A DNA stretch of 18,136 bases from the NCBI GenBank assembly GCA_958430865.1, contig CAUDNR010000333.1, positions 16,164 through 34,299 of the forward strand, read 5' to 3'. The position numbers and the translations under genes are program-made. Origin of the DNA: Entrophospora sp. SA101 (taxonomy: Eukaryota > Glomeromycota > Glomeromycetes > Entrophosporales > Entrophosporaceae). Position 1 is the stretch's first letter, and each line of letters starts with the position of its first letter. This document shows positions 1 to 8,830 of this stretch, piece by piece. Under the pieces are notes generated by a model. The model searched no databases. It was not told the origin of the DNA and saw nothing but the letters and a program-made list of their open reading frames with translations.

Positions 1-380
1 ATCAACATTTTAATTAAAAATTTTATGGAATTGTCCTTTATTTAGAAGATCTTCAATTTTAAAACTGCTATCATTGAGATTCAGGAAAACCGGTGATGAT
101 CTATCTAATATAATACTATTAATAATATTAAAAAAACCTAGATTAATTCAATAAAAACTAAAGATATCTATATCTATATCTACACTGAAAAAATAATAAT
201 TGTATGCATAAATAAGATTAATAAATCCTAATAAGGATTAATTATGATTGATGGAGAAGATTTGATTTTTATTAATTGGGAGAAAATATTGTCAAGATTA
301 ATAGAGAAGAGAAGATTAGTAGAAAGAGAGAACAAATAAAAACGTCAGATTTTTTCTTAAATGCTTGGAAAATATTTCAA
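1..380. other. AT-rich spacer downstream of the Myb/SANT-like gene
   Basis: I see no gene here. The stretch holds short simple repeats, the clearest being about three units of ATATCT around 163-182, and a small near-palindrome around 223-240 (AATCCTAATAAGGATT). It probably includes the 3' untranslated region and terminator of the minus-strand gene that ends at 381, but no specific terminator signal can be assigned. Confidence 0.5.
163..182. repeat. ATATCT microsatellite
   Basis: Three near-perfect hexamer units of the form TATATC occur in tandem. This is a simple sequence repeat in the spacer with no sign of function. Confidence 0.6.
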
Positions 381-1831
381 TCAATAATTATTTTTTTGGC
401 TTAATTGAGATAGTTTTACTTCTAATTCTTTAAGTTTGTTATCATGTTCAAGTCTTAATTGTTGTCTTTCAAATTGCAATTGGCATATTTCCAATTCAAT
501 TCTGTTTTTTTGTATTTCATATTCTTTATTCAAGTTTTCATTTTCAAATTTCAAACTTTCTTCCCACATTCTTTCTCTGTACATTACTGATTCTTTGATA
601 GCATCTGCAATTATACATGCAGAAGAAATTCCAATTCTTCTTTTTTTACTGATACAATTTCTATTTTCAACTGCACCATTATCAATTGCGTTGTTTTCTT
701 GATCATTGACAAGAGGATTAATAATATTATTTGCATTATTGTGATTATTATTAAACCTTTTAAATTTTACATAATCATCTTCCATAAAATAACCAGCTTT
801 TATAAAATTATTATTATTTATCTTATGGTTACCAATTATTACTTCATGTGATTCTACTTCACTAACATCAGTTGGTTTATTATTTTTGCTTTTCACAAGT
901 CTTTTGGATTTAAGTCTTTCATTATAATAATTGATTTCAGATGATCTATCACTATCATGATCATTAGCATCATTGGAATCTTCTTTAATGATATCATCAA
1001 TAATTCTGTACCATTTCCAGTTATATTTAGCCGAATTGCTTTTAACTTCCTCATATTTATCCAACAATTGATTAAGTTTACTTTGAATTGCACCTTTTGA
1101 TCTTGATGTAAAATATTTACTGGCCATCTTTTCATAAAATTTTTTACTGTTCTTTTGGTATAATGCATAATCCTCCTTAAAATGATTAAGAAAAATAGAA
1201 ACCTCTTCATCATCCCAGAGTCTTCTTGATTTATTAATGCCATTCTCATTTAAACCTGATTTTGTAGCTGTTATAGTGGTTCTTGCTGATGTATACTTTA
1301 CACTTGGTGATATATTTCTGGGATTATCATAATTATCATCATCATCGCCATAACCTAAATCTTGATTGCTTTCATTCATAGACTAAAACATAAATATTTA
1401 TATATTATATATTTATTTTTTCAATAAAAAGTTTTTTAAATAATATAATCAATTACATCAATATTGCTACTTACACTTTTGTCTTCTTCCTTGTCATTAG
1501 TATTATCAGGCTGAAAATTGGATTCTGAAGAGGGTCTAAAGTTGTTGAAAGCATTTATTTCAGAGACCGGGATTCTTTCAACCTCTGACATTGAAACAAA
1601 ATCGACTGCACTCTTCTTGGATTCTGATTCCATTACAGCATGTAAAAGTTGTGATAAATAGTTATGATCCATGTCAGGTATACCAGTTTCTAAGTTATGA
1701 AAATCATGTGACTCCTGGGTAATAGTATTGTCTAGATTGTTATTTGTATCAAATAAATTGTACATTATAGAATCATTGACGAAAGTTTGAATGTCATTCA
1801 TTTCAGGCATTGAATTGTTTTTTTGCTCCAT
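381..1831 (-). CDS. Myb/SANT-like DNA-binding protein, two exons
   Basis: Proposed join on the minus strand: 1831..1457 and 1382..381, about 458 residues. Exon 2 carries a Myb/SANT (trihelix-like) domain: a first helix beginning RRLWDDEEVSIFLNHF, a second with FYEKMASKYF, and a third with KGAIQSKLNQLLDKYEEV followed by the aromatic WKWY. An Asn-rich linker follows, then a strongly charged C-terminal coiled coil of about 60 residues (ELEICQLQFERQQLRLEH). Exon 1 is acidic, Ser/Asn-rich and has no known domain. The exons are joined because 1383-1456 reads GTAATT...TTTTAG and the splice keeps phase 0 (SSNID then SMNESN). The ATG at 1829-1831 is used because the upstream in-frame codon at 1847 is TTG. 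Alternatively there are two genes: exon 2 has its own ATG at 1379, and exon 1 would stop at 1436. Such genes are plausible nuclear regulators or domesticated transposon-derived binders; the target is unknown. Confidence 0.72.
1383..1456 (-). other. predicted 74-nt spliceosomal intron
   Basis: On the minus strand it starts GTAATT and ends TTATGTTTTAG. Its removal joins the 125-residue acidic N-terminal exon in phase 0 to the Myb/SANT-like exon. Its length matches the other introns seen in this window (67-85 nt). Confidence 0.55.
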
Positions 1832-1882
1832 CTTTTTTTTTTTGCTCAATAAATTTCAGGGGTAAACTTGTTAAACAATACT

Positions 1883-1892
1883 GTATATATTT
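1883..1892 (-). promoter_or_regulatory. possible TATA element upstream of the Myb/SANT-like gene
   Basis: A TATATA core lies about 55 nt upstream of the ATG at 1831, followed by an A-rich leader directly before the ATG. The 131-nt gap to the divergent GTPase-like gene start at 1963 would have to hold both promoters. AT content is so high that a TATA-like string here carries little weight. Confidence 0.25.
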
Positions 1893-1962
1893 AGTTTTGT
1901 CATGACTAGATGATCATTAAACGATTTTTTTAATCAGAAATAAGAAAATTATTTTTTACTCA

Positions 1963-2986
1963 ATGATGTCAAATGCAAAAGGAATGGCAAGAATACCTAT
2001 AAGATCAATAATGAGATTGCCAAATTCAATAAAGGGAAATAGTAGATTTGATAAATTAATAGAAAAAAAAATTTTTTATTCAAATTATGAAAAATTGGGA
2101 AGAAAAAGTGAAGACAAACAAAAAATCAATAAAAATAAAATTATATCTATTAATAATAATTTTGCTGGTATATATAATTCATTAATTAATTGAATAAGAT
2201 AGCATTTATTTATAAAAAGAATGATAATAACAACAATAAATAACTAGATATTAAAGATAAATTGCCAACAATTCAACAAAAAATCAAACAACCTCATATA
2301 CTTAAAGTTACAATAATAGGAACAGCCAATTCAGGAAAATCTGCTTTGATAATTGGTGATAATGTAAATATTATCATAGTGATAATTGATGTTTGATGAT
2401 ATATTATATAAATTATATTTAGATTTTTTTAGATACTCCCAGGTGTAATATTGACAACAAGATCAACATAAACATCACCATTAACCAAATATAAACAAAG
2501 ATATAATTGTGAATTGATTAATTCTTCATGGAATACAATAGATGAAGTTGATTGTGGTAATTATATATAGTATGGTGATATGATTATATTATAATTTTAT
2601 AATGATATTAGTGATTCATACATTAAAAATAACTGAATACAGTATTATAGTGAACAATTTATTATTGAGAAATTAAAAACTATGAAAAAACCAATTATTT
2701 TAATATTTAGCAAGGTAAAATAATATTTAGGAATGTTATATATTATATATTTACTTGTATATTTAAATATTTTTCTTATAGATTGATTGAAAAAAATTCA
2801 GAAATAAGAATTTAGAACTCTTAACCAAATACCCATTTCTACAAAACTGTCCAACTATTTCAATATCTGCTTTATGTAATATTAAGTTAAATATGTTAAA
2901 AGTAAGTAATCAATATTTCTTTTTATATTTGGGGCATACTGCAACAAAACCAGACAAAGTGAACATTGGTATTTCCAGTATTTCAG
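1963..2986 (+). pseudogene. decayed Era/TrmE-like (TRAFAC) GTPase gene with introns still visible
   Basis: The first segment (1963-2193) encodes 76 residues starting MMSNAKGMARIPIRSIMR, Arg-rich and acid-poor like a mitochondrial targeting peptide. After a stop and frame change the G-domain appears in order: G1 as GTANSGKS (2319-2342), G2 as TTRST (about 2454-2468), a degenerate G3 as INSSWN (about 2517-2534), G4 as FSKID (about 2706-2787) and G5 as SISAL (about 2851-2865). Putative introns sit at 2364-2432, 2557-2611, 2715-2781 and 2902-2986, all GT..AG. Breaks: TGA at 2191, TAA at 2469, a frameshift near 2655 and TGA at 2788. The ISAL G5 and PGV..TTR style point to Era/TrmE-like rather than Ras-like GTPases, but the family call is tentative. 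It is divergent from the Myb/SANT-like gene and is most likely a non-functional copy. Confidence 0.5.
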
Positions 2987-3128
2987 GGATCAAAATTTAG
3001 TCATTTGAAATGTGATTATAATTACCAGTTTTATAATATCCTATTTGTTATCCTCTTAATATCAGGTGATATATAGAATCACCTCTATATAAAATAGTTA
3101 ATATGAACTCATTTACATTAGGTCTACT

Positions 3129-3540
3129 ATGGAACCCAAGAATTACAGCATTATTAGAAGTATTTTAAGGAAAGAGCAAGGAGAAAAAATTGCACCTTAT
3201 GAATAATACCAAGTTCTTTGGGAATGTCTAGATAAAGAAAAAATCACTTATGAAATTTATCAAGAAGTCAGATAACTAAATTTGCTTCTTATTCTCCAGC
3301 TTATTGAGCTGTCAAATCAAGTCTGTATTTAAGAGGAGGCTAACCAATATTTCTAACAATTTTTGAAAAAAAAATTTTTTTTTGTACCTAATACTAATGG
3401 ATGTAAAGATAACTTTATTAAAGAAATTAGCCATTTGCATAGTTCCACCAGTGGTTAGATGCAATTACTTTATGAACATTTCCATTTTTATGTCATTAAG
3501 CAGCAAATGCATAAACTAGATGTCTTAGTAAAAATGTTGT
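3129..3540 (+). pseudogene. degenerate coding-like remnant, family not recognised
   Basis: Protein-like text continues downstream of the GTPase remnant in shifting frames. The first piece runs about 3129-3275 (ILRKEQGEKIAPYE, stop, YQVLWECLDKEKITYEIYQ). The second is about 3280-3365 (FASYSPAY, stop, AVKSSLYLRGG, stop, PIFLTIF). The third is about 3380-3540 (PNTNGCKDNFIKEISHLH, then a TAG). The pieces lie in order on one strand, as in an old gene worn by stops and indels. They could be the C-terminal part of the GTPase gene upstream or an unrelated gene. I do not recognise a family. Confidence 0.35.
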
Positions 3541-3556
3541 GCTTCAGTAGGGAGAG

Positions 3557-3768
3557 ATTCAGTATGGTATAACTCTTGCAGAACATATGGTATGGTATGG
3601 TATAGCCCATATTTTTCCATACCAAGTCACGCAAAATTTTATTCTAAATCCTTTTTTTTGGTGGGTGTGAAGGGAAGTATGTTTGATTTAAGCATTGGTA
3701 TACAACCTTTTTATTACACTTATACAATACCATACTGTATGTTTTGCAAGAGTTATACCATACTGAAT
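3557..3768. mobile_element. MITE-like element with 42-bp terminal inverted repeats
   Basis: The left arm 3557-3598 (ATTCAGTATGGTATAACTCT...) is matched in reverse complement by the right arm 3727-3768 with only a few mismatches. The inside is about 130 bp and non-coding. The inner end of the left arm is a short ATGGT/TATGG tandem. A short plus-strand reading frame over the element (3592-3792) is a by-product. No clear target-site duplication flanks the arms, so the exact borders and superfamily are unknown. Confidence 0.75.
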
Positions 3769-3837
3769 GCCCATATACTCGTAGTGCTTTGAACTAGAAA
3801 CTAAAGAGGTTGAATCATTTAACATTTCTGTCAGTTG

Positions 3838-5523
3838 TCAATAAGATGTCACTGAGATACACAACTCAGTGTACAAATCTGTACTTCCACACAACCAAAC
3901 CTTGTCCCAGATACTATTAATACATATTTCCACACTGGAAAAGTCCTGTGAACATACAACATAAATGACACCTGATTTCAGGTTGTGGGGTCTACCTATA
4001 CCACTTCTAATATCCACAATTGCATGACGCTTAACACATTTCAGAATTGAACCATATAGCCCATCATCCTTCATCTTCCTTTGATGATTTTCCAGATCTT
4101 CACCATCTCAAACTAGCTCTATCATCCAATCATGTTTACCATCAACATAAAAGTCCACCCAGCCCTCTGAAGCAAAAACAGCACCAACATCTGGAGAGAT
4201 ATGTACATTTTTTGGAAGCAGTTGTCTTGCTGCATGGTAAAACTCCATTTGCCATGCCCTCTCCAGCAGTTGACCATCATTACCCACACAAAGGGTTTTC
4301 TTGAAAGTCTCTGGGCTCATTAATTCAAACACCTTCTTGATAAAATCTTCAAAAGGATATGGTAAAGTGTGTACATGGGTTCTAGATCCAAGATGTTCCT
4401 GAAGATAAGCTACATGGACTAGTGGTGATGTGAAGTCAAGTTTCCTGTTTCTCAAATAATATTCTTGATGGAAGTCTGAAAGAACATTTGTTTTGATCAG
4501 ATGGTCTGCAACTGCACTGTGAATGTCAATACCACCAGGTTGGATCAAGACTTTGTCAATAAGTTGTCATTCTTCTTCAGATGTCACTATGACTTCTTGA
4601 CATGCATGTGTTCACTACAATAATAATGGAGTTAAGATCTCTATAATCACAAACTATTAATTTTCAATCATTGCTCACCTTAACACCTTGATAGCAATCA
4701 TCTGTTTGAAAAAATTTGAATATTTTCTCAAATGTCAATGGTTCCACACCCTGCTTTAGCTGCTGTTGAAATTGTAAAACAATATCATCCAGGACAAAAG
4801 AAACAAGCCCAGGATGGCACTTGGTTTCTTCTTTCACATAGTTGGCAAGTCAAGGGACATCTCCTTCAGGAAGCAGTTTCAGATTGGAGTGACAAAAAAA
4901 TCAAAGAAATTTGCATACTCTTGTTCAGAATACTGAACATCTTCAAAATTCCAAGTATTAATTTCATCTAAGTCAAAAGGAGATATAGTTTTAAGATGGC
5001 CTGGTCCACTATATGCTCCCCAATATCCATAGGATGCAAAAGCAACAATGTGGAGACCACCACCCTGTAGAACTCTCTTGACAGTGTCCCAAAACTTGTC
5101 ACCACCAAATAGACAGGCTGATGCACCTTCTGGTTTGTATAACACCTGAATTTCATCTATGATCAGTATTGTTTGTACTTTGTCACACTCACAGACAAAG
5201 GTATCTCATGACAAGCCTCCCATATAATCCTTGAATTGCTGTGCAAAATCCCAGCCTGATCCCTCCCTCCTCAATCATACAAGTGACATCCAAAATATAC
5301 ATAGTTCATTATGTGTATTGAGTAAATAGTTCTCATAGAGTTGTGCAAGTGATGTCTTTCCAGACATTGGGGGTGAGCACACAAGCAAAAATCTTGCATT
5401 CTGAAGGTGACTGTGTAACTTTGTTACAGTTGCCAGCCTCTTGCAAGTCAAGTTACTATTCCCATCAACACCTTCAAAGTTTGTAAATGCTTCCTCCCAA
5501 TAAGTTGTGCCACCAATTCCTCC
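3838..5523 (-). pseudogene. Crinkler-type (CR effector) gene: P-loop NTPase plus REase-like C-terminus, broken
   Basis: Read on the minus strand, the N-terminal part has a Walker A motif SPPMSGKT (about 5360-5385) and a Walker B motif TILIIDEIQ (about 5145-5175), followed by a conserved ATPase stretch (FASYGYWGAY). The C-terminal part (4548-3838) has FASEGWVDFYV and WMIEL, which fit the acidic positions of a restriction-endonuclease-like (PD-(D/E)XK) core. This domain order is that of Crinkler-RHS-type proteins, described as effectors or toxin-like proteins in eukaryotes and abundant in Rhizophagus. Breaks: in-frame TGA at 5275, 5206, 4850, 4612, 4567 and 4108, and a 1-nt frameshift in the A7 run at 4894-4900. 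A likely GT..AG intron lies at about 4617-4680. The usual secretion/ubiquitin-like N-terminus was not found, so the 5' end is open. The copy is almost certainly non-functional. Confidence 0.8.
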
Positions 5524-6142
5524 TATGAGAGATAGTTTAGATGGAATGATTTACCTAATCTTGGGTATAACCAAACTGTTCCCTTAATCTCTGTATGCAG
5601 CCTGGATCAGAGGGAGACACTGAGCCTAATGCAGGAATAATATAACAAGAGTAAGTAAATAACTAAGTTTAGAGAATGGAAAATTTGAAACTTGCCTTAT
5701 TAAGTAAAATAGATAGGAGGCAATAGTTGTTTTTTTTTAAAAAAAAAAAACCAATAAGTTATTGATAAAGCAAAAAATAAATTAAAAAGCAAATGTTGTC
5801 AAAATCACAAAAAGGATTAAAAATGGAACAATGACAGAAGAAATCTTATAGTGATCAAAAAACAGAGAATTAATGTTACATTACTTCCAACTACTCCAAC
5901 TACTTCATCATGCAAACAATACAATAAATTAAAAGAAATAAATGATATATGTTAACTTCTTATCAAAATGACTTTCCTTATATTGAGTATCAAACATTCT
6001 CTCATATGATGTTTCACTTACCAGATTCTTTTATATATATATATATATAAATAAAAAGAGAAAATAAATGAATGCATACATGATTAATAATAATGTATAA
6101 GATATGTGAAACTAAAGAAAAAAAATCAATACTTTTTAAAAG
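5524..6142. other. spacer between the Crinkler-type pseudogene and the small gene
   Basis: No intact gene is visible. On the minus strand around 5560-5640 a short open stretch reads IPALGSVSPSDP and LREQFGYTQD before a TAG. It may be an upstream exon of the Crinkler-type gene or debris of another gene. A T8/A12 homopolymer palindrome lies around 5731-5750 and a (TA)n run around 6033-6048. The rest is plain AT-rich sequence. Confidence 0.4.
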
Positions 6143-6346
6143 TCACATTTCTTCTATTTTCATGATCACCAATGCAGGAATGCCTTTTTCTTCTAAAGAT
6201 TTTATGTCAAACACCTTACAATCCTTTAATCTGCGAATCCAATGTTGATTAAATATTTTAAGTACTTTATCTGCTTCTTCTTGAGTAGCATTGCCGTTAC
6301 TTATAAAAGAATCCAAGAAAGTTTCGATTTTTGTATTTTCATCCAT
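6143..6346 (-). CDS. small 67-residue protein, possibly SAM-like helical domain
   Basis: The ATG at 6344-6346 is preferred over an upstream in-frame codon at 6364 because it sits in AACCATGG, a good eukaryotic start context. The protein (MDENTKIETFLDSFISNGN...) is predicted to be all-helical. The segment KVLKIFNQHWIRRLKDCKVF followed by LEEKGIPALVIMKIEEM has the spacing and hydrophobic pattern of a SAM-like helical bundle (helix, short turn, then GI.....I..I). It is short for a full SAM domain and this call is tentative. The frame is intact and isolated, with no operon-like neighbour. It could also be the last exon of a longer gene extending to the right. Confidence 0.5.
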   Translation of the reverse strand: MDENTKIETFLDSFISNGNATQEEADKVLKIFNQHWIRRLKDCKVFDIKSLEEKGIPALVIMKIEEM

Positions 6347-6364
6347 GGTTATTATTATAAACAA

Positions 6365-7810
6365 GAAAAATAACAGTCACAGGACATGTCACGCAGATCA
6401 ATAGGGAGCTTTAAAACATAGTAATAGTAATAGTAAAATTTTACAATCAAGTGACTTCTAATCCCCATTTAATACCCTTGCTGTGTAGCAACCACTGCCA
6501 AATTTGAGATATAACTTCTTTATCATATTTATCTGCTTTAAGAAAATTTTTAAAGCAGGTTGTTAATAAAACTGAAAATAATCTGACCCTCAAAGTCAAA
6601 TTTTGTTTGACGCGTCCAATCGCAAGTATAAGTAGAATAAATGTCCAAATATTACATTATCATGAATATTTATAGATTTTTGATCATTTAGGTATGTCTT
6701 TTACAGTAAAATCATTTATTTTAAAAGTAATATAATAAATAAATAGACACTAAAGTTTTTCTTTACCTACGGTATATACATAAATAATAATTATAATAGT
6801 AAATAATGATTAAATTAAAAGATGTTTTATCTCTGACTTTATTCATTTAATTATTTGTCATAGTGATGTTATTAAATATAAGTTAAAATAAAAGAAATTT
6901 ATATACATAAATAAATAACTATTGAATAATTAATACATTTTTAATAGGTTGAAATTTTGAAATGTGTGATCTTTGTGATCTTTTGACAGTTGATATAAAA
7001 CAACTAGGTAAATAATATATAGAAGTTTGAATGATTGTTAATTGGTACACTTGTATCCACTTAGTGTTCCATGTTGCAACCCAAAAAAAGAAGAAAAATG
7101 GTCATAAAGGTGGTTGCAACCAGCGGTTTCAATCATTTTTATATGATGCAAAGGTGGTAGCAACCATCATCGAAAGTTGCAGCTGGTATCCTTATACCCA
7201 CTTTAATTGATGGGACTGGTTAGAGTATTTTAAAAAATATAAATAATTCGTGTAACATTTATATGATATTCACCATGCTCCTATAGAGCCAATCGGAATT
7301 ATCGTTATTAAAAACAATATTAATATTCTTTACATAAAGTAACTATAGCTATTTGATTTATTTCATTTAATATGGAAATAAAAAAATTTTACTTATTGTT
7401 TCCACATTTTCATTTCCAATACAGCAATATCACCAACAACAATTTCAAACATCATAAATTTCAAAATGACTTACTTTAACTTTCAAGATTATCCTATGTC
7501 TTTTGGAATTGTCATGAAATTGAAAATGGACGGGAATTACACTTTTACAAAAAAGAATGGCAACCCTTGTGGAATGAAAGGTTCAACAACAAATACACTT
7601 TTTCAAATGAACATAATTTGGTGAGACCAAAGGGTATATATTATAAAATTTGTGATTTTTATTTTTGCAGAAAATTCCAATAATCCACACACACATTGTA
7701 TATATTAAATTAAATATTTTTAATTGATAGTGGTAAATAATGAATCTAAAAAGAACATGCCTCCATTTCACTTACTGTAAATCAACCAAACAATCCACAA
7801 AAAAAAATTG
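6365..7810. other. gene-poor region upstream of the hAT remnant
   Basis: I see no intact gene. The stretch contains the repeat cluster at 7044-7205. Around 7500-7625 a plus-strand stretch reads KNGNPCGMKGSTTNTLFQM, vaguely like the end of a BED-type zinc finger, so the hAT remnant may begin near 7500. A minus-strand 62-residue frame at 7583-7771 has no protein-like character. Confidence 0.35.
7044..7205. repeat. cluster of short repeats around GGTTGCAACC
   Basis: A 17-bp direct repeat AAAGGTGGTTGCAACCA occurs at 7106-7122 and, with one mismatch, at 7150-7166. The first copy contains the perfect palindrome GGTTGCAACC. A further GTTGCAAC is at 7073-7080 and a partial AAGTTGCAGC near 7174. The cluster is flanked by two similar strings, GGTACACTTGTATCCACTT (from 7044) and GGTATCCTTATACCCACTTT (from 7185), in the same orientation. 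It may be a worn non-autonomous element or a small tandem duplication. Confidence 0.5.
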
Positions 7811-8412
7811 TTTGAATTCATGATTAATAATGTTCAACCATTCTCATCAGTTAAAAGTGAAACATTTAAAAGTGTTCTTGCATCACTTGATGGTAATTTT
7901 AGCATGTACTATAAAGAAATGATATCAGCAGCATCAATAGTATAAATATTAAATAAATTAAATCAAGAGTTATTAGATAGTTGTGAATTCTGTAACAACT
8001 GATTTTTGGACATCACACAACAATAAAGGATACATTGGAATGAAATTATAAAATGGGATTTAGAAAATTATTGAGGTCGCTGGTAATAGTATGGTAAACT
8101 CTATCAAATTATTAAATGAATTATTAGATATTAAAAGGATTGCATGTGCTGTGCACACAACCCAAAAGACTTGAAAATAAGTTGAATTATACTCAAATTC
8201 TTAAGCTAGTTCTTGATGTTAAAACAAGGTGGAATTCTGCCTATATGGCATGGAAACATTTAATTAATTTAAAATGCTATTTTAATTTAATTAAAGATAT
8301 GCAAATAGATGATGACAGATATGGCTTTAAAAGATTAAAAAAAATATTACTGAGTGATAATGAATGGTCCTTAATTAAAAGACATTAAGTGAAAATAGTT
8401 ATGTTACCTCTT
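7811..8412 (+). pseudogene. hAT-family transposase remnant
   Basis: Fragments of a hAT transposase occur in order on the plus strand. First is FEFMINNVQPFSSVKSETFK (from 7811). Next is the hAT catalytic-core signature TTDFWTSHNNKGYIGMKL (7995-8048), then EVAGNSMVNSIKLLNELLD and CAVHT (about 8073-8160). A deletion and frame change follow. Then LDVKTRWNSAYMAWKHLINL (about 8212-8272) and SDNEWSLIK (about 8353-8379). In hAT proteins the RWNS motif lies many residues after the CxxH region; here they nearly touch, so an internal segment is missing. Stops, at least one frameshift and the absence of the C-terminal dimerisation domain show it is dead. No hAT terminal repeats or 8-bp duplication were found. 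Confidence 0.75.
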
Positions 8413-8571
8413 ATCTTTAGTAATGATACCAGTAGACAAAAAGATAAAGCTGAAAGGTATTCTGATCTTGAAATTGCATTGATGATATGGTTCAATCAAG
8501 CACTTTTAGATAAAAGAGTAATCACAGGCAATGTATTTATGCAAGATCAACAGCTGAAGATAAATTATTGA
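8413..8571 (+). pseudogene. CENP-B/Tc5-type HTH fragment (pogo/Tigger-like) following the hAT remnant
   Basis: In the same frame as the hAT tail, after the TAA at 8386, the text changes to TSRQKDKAERYSDLEIALMI followed by WFNQALLDKRVITGNVFM. This matches the HTH_Tnp_Tc5 (CENP-B box binding) pattern: a Leu/Ala-rich helix, WFNQA, and the ISGxxFxxKA-like segment. It ends after about 45 residues where the frame changes; the DDE catalytic domain is absent. The junction could reflect insertion of a pogo-like element into hAT, or a template-switch deletion. Confidence 0.6.
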
Positions 8572-8690
8572 TTGTTAAACAAAAAATTAGTATATACAAA
8601 AGTAGTATTAGAATCTTTAGAAACTGTCTTTCTAATATTCAAGATCCACCTGAAAATCTTGCTTTTGAATTTAAACACATTAATTATCTA
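8535..8690 (+). pseudogene. unidentified coding-like fragment downstream of the HTH
   Basis: In a shifted frame beginning around 8535 a coherent protein-like stretch reads ARSTAEDKLLIVKQKISIYK and then NIQDPPENLAFEFKHINYLL before a TAA near 8688. After it, the text LYEIIYLFSFLC may continue the same protein. It is charged and helical at first. I do not recognise the family. It lies immediately before the left arm of the long inverted repeat, so the same segment may occur beyond the right window edge. Confidence 0.35.
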
Positions 8691-8750
8691 TTATAACTTT
8701 ATGAAATCATCTATTTGTTTTCTTTTTTATGTATTTTATAATAAAGTTGT

Positions 8751-8827
8751 AAAATATTGGCAATCTTTTTATACAATGAATCACATATATTAATATGAAT
8801 TTTTTGTCAAAACCAACTATTTTTTTA
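8751..8827 (+). repeat. left arm of a 75-bp inverted repeat
   Basis: This stretch (AAAATATTGGCAATC...) is the reverse complement of 18061-18136 over about 75 positions, with a single T missing from a homopolymer at the inner end (7 T versus 6 T). Similarity stops sharply just before the CCGACAT tandem repeat. The outer end cannot be fixed because the right arm runs off the window. The arms are 9.3 kb apart. Confidence 0.9.
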
Positions 8828-8830
8828 TCA

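Noticed and set aside
436..702. Plus-strand frame opposite the Myb/SANT-like gene
   Set aside because: It is the antisense of the coiled-coil coding sequence and rich in Ser/Leu/Phe/Cys as expected for a mirror frame.
893..1249. Second minus-strand frame within the Myb/SANT-like gene
   Set aside because: It overlaps the conserved SANT-like domain out of frame and has no protein-like features.
3592..3792. Plus-strand 66-codon frame inside the MITE-like element
   Set aside because: It starts and ends inside the inverted repeats, so it is explained by the element.
4047..4304. Plus-strand frame over the Crinkler-type pseudogene
   Set aside because: Antisense of the REase-like domain; the minus-strand frame carries the recognisable motifs.
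4732..4971. Plus-strand frame over the Crinkler-type pseudogene
   Set aside because: Antisense of the ATPase part and only open because of AT-rich codons.
4108..5277. Reassignment of TGA to tryptophan in this genome
   Set aside because: The intact small gene at 6143-6346 ends in TGA, the Crinkler-type genes use TGG freely for Trp, and the same gene has a frameshift. Gene decay explains the pattern more simply.
4108..5277. RIP (repeat-induced point mutation) as the cause of the TGA stops
   Set aside because: Classical RIP changes CpA to TpA, which on the opposite strand would turn TGG into TAG, and no TAG is seen. The mutation context does not fit well.
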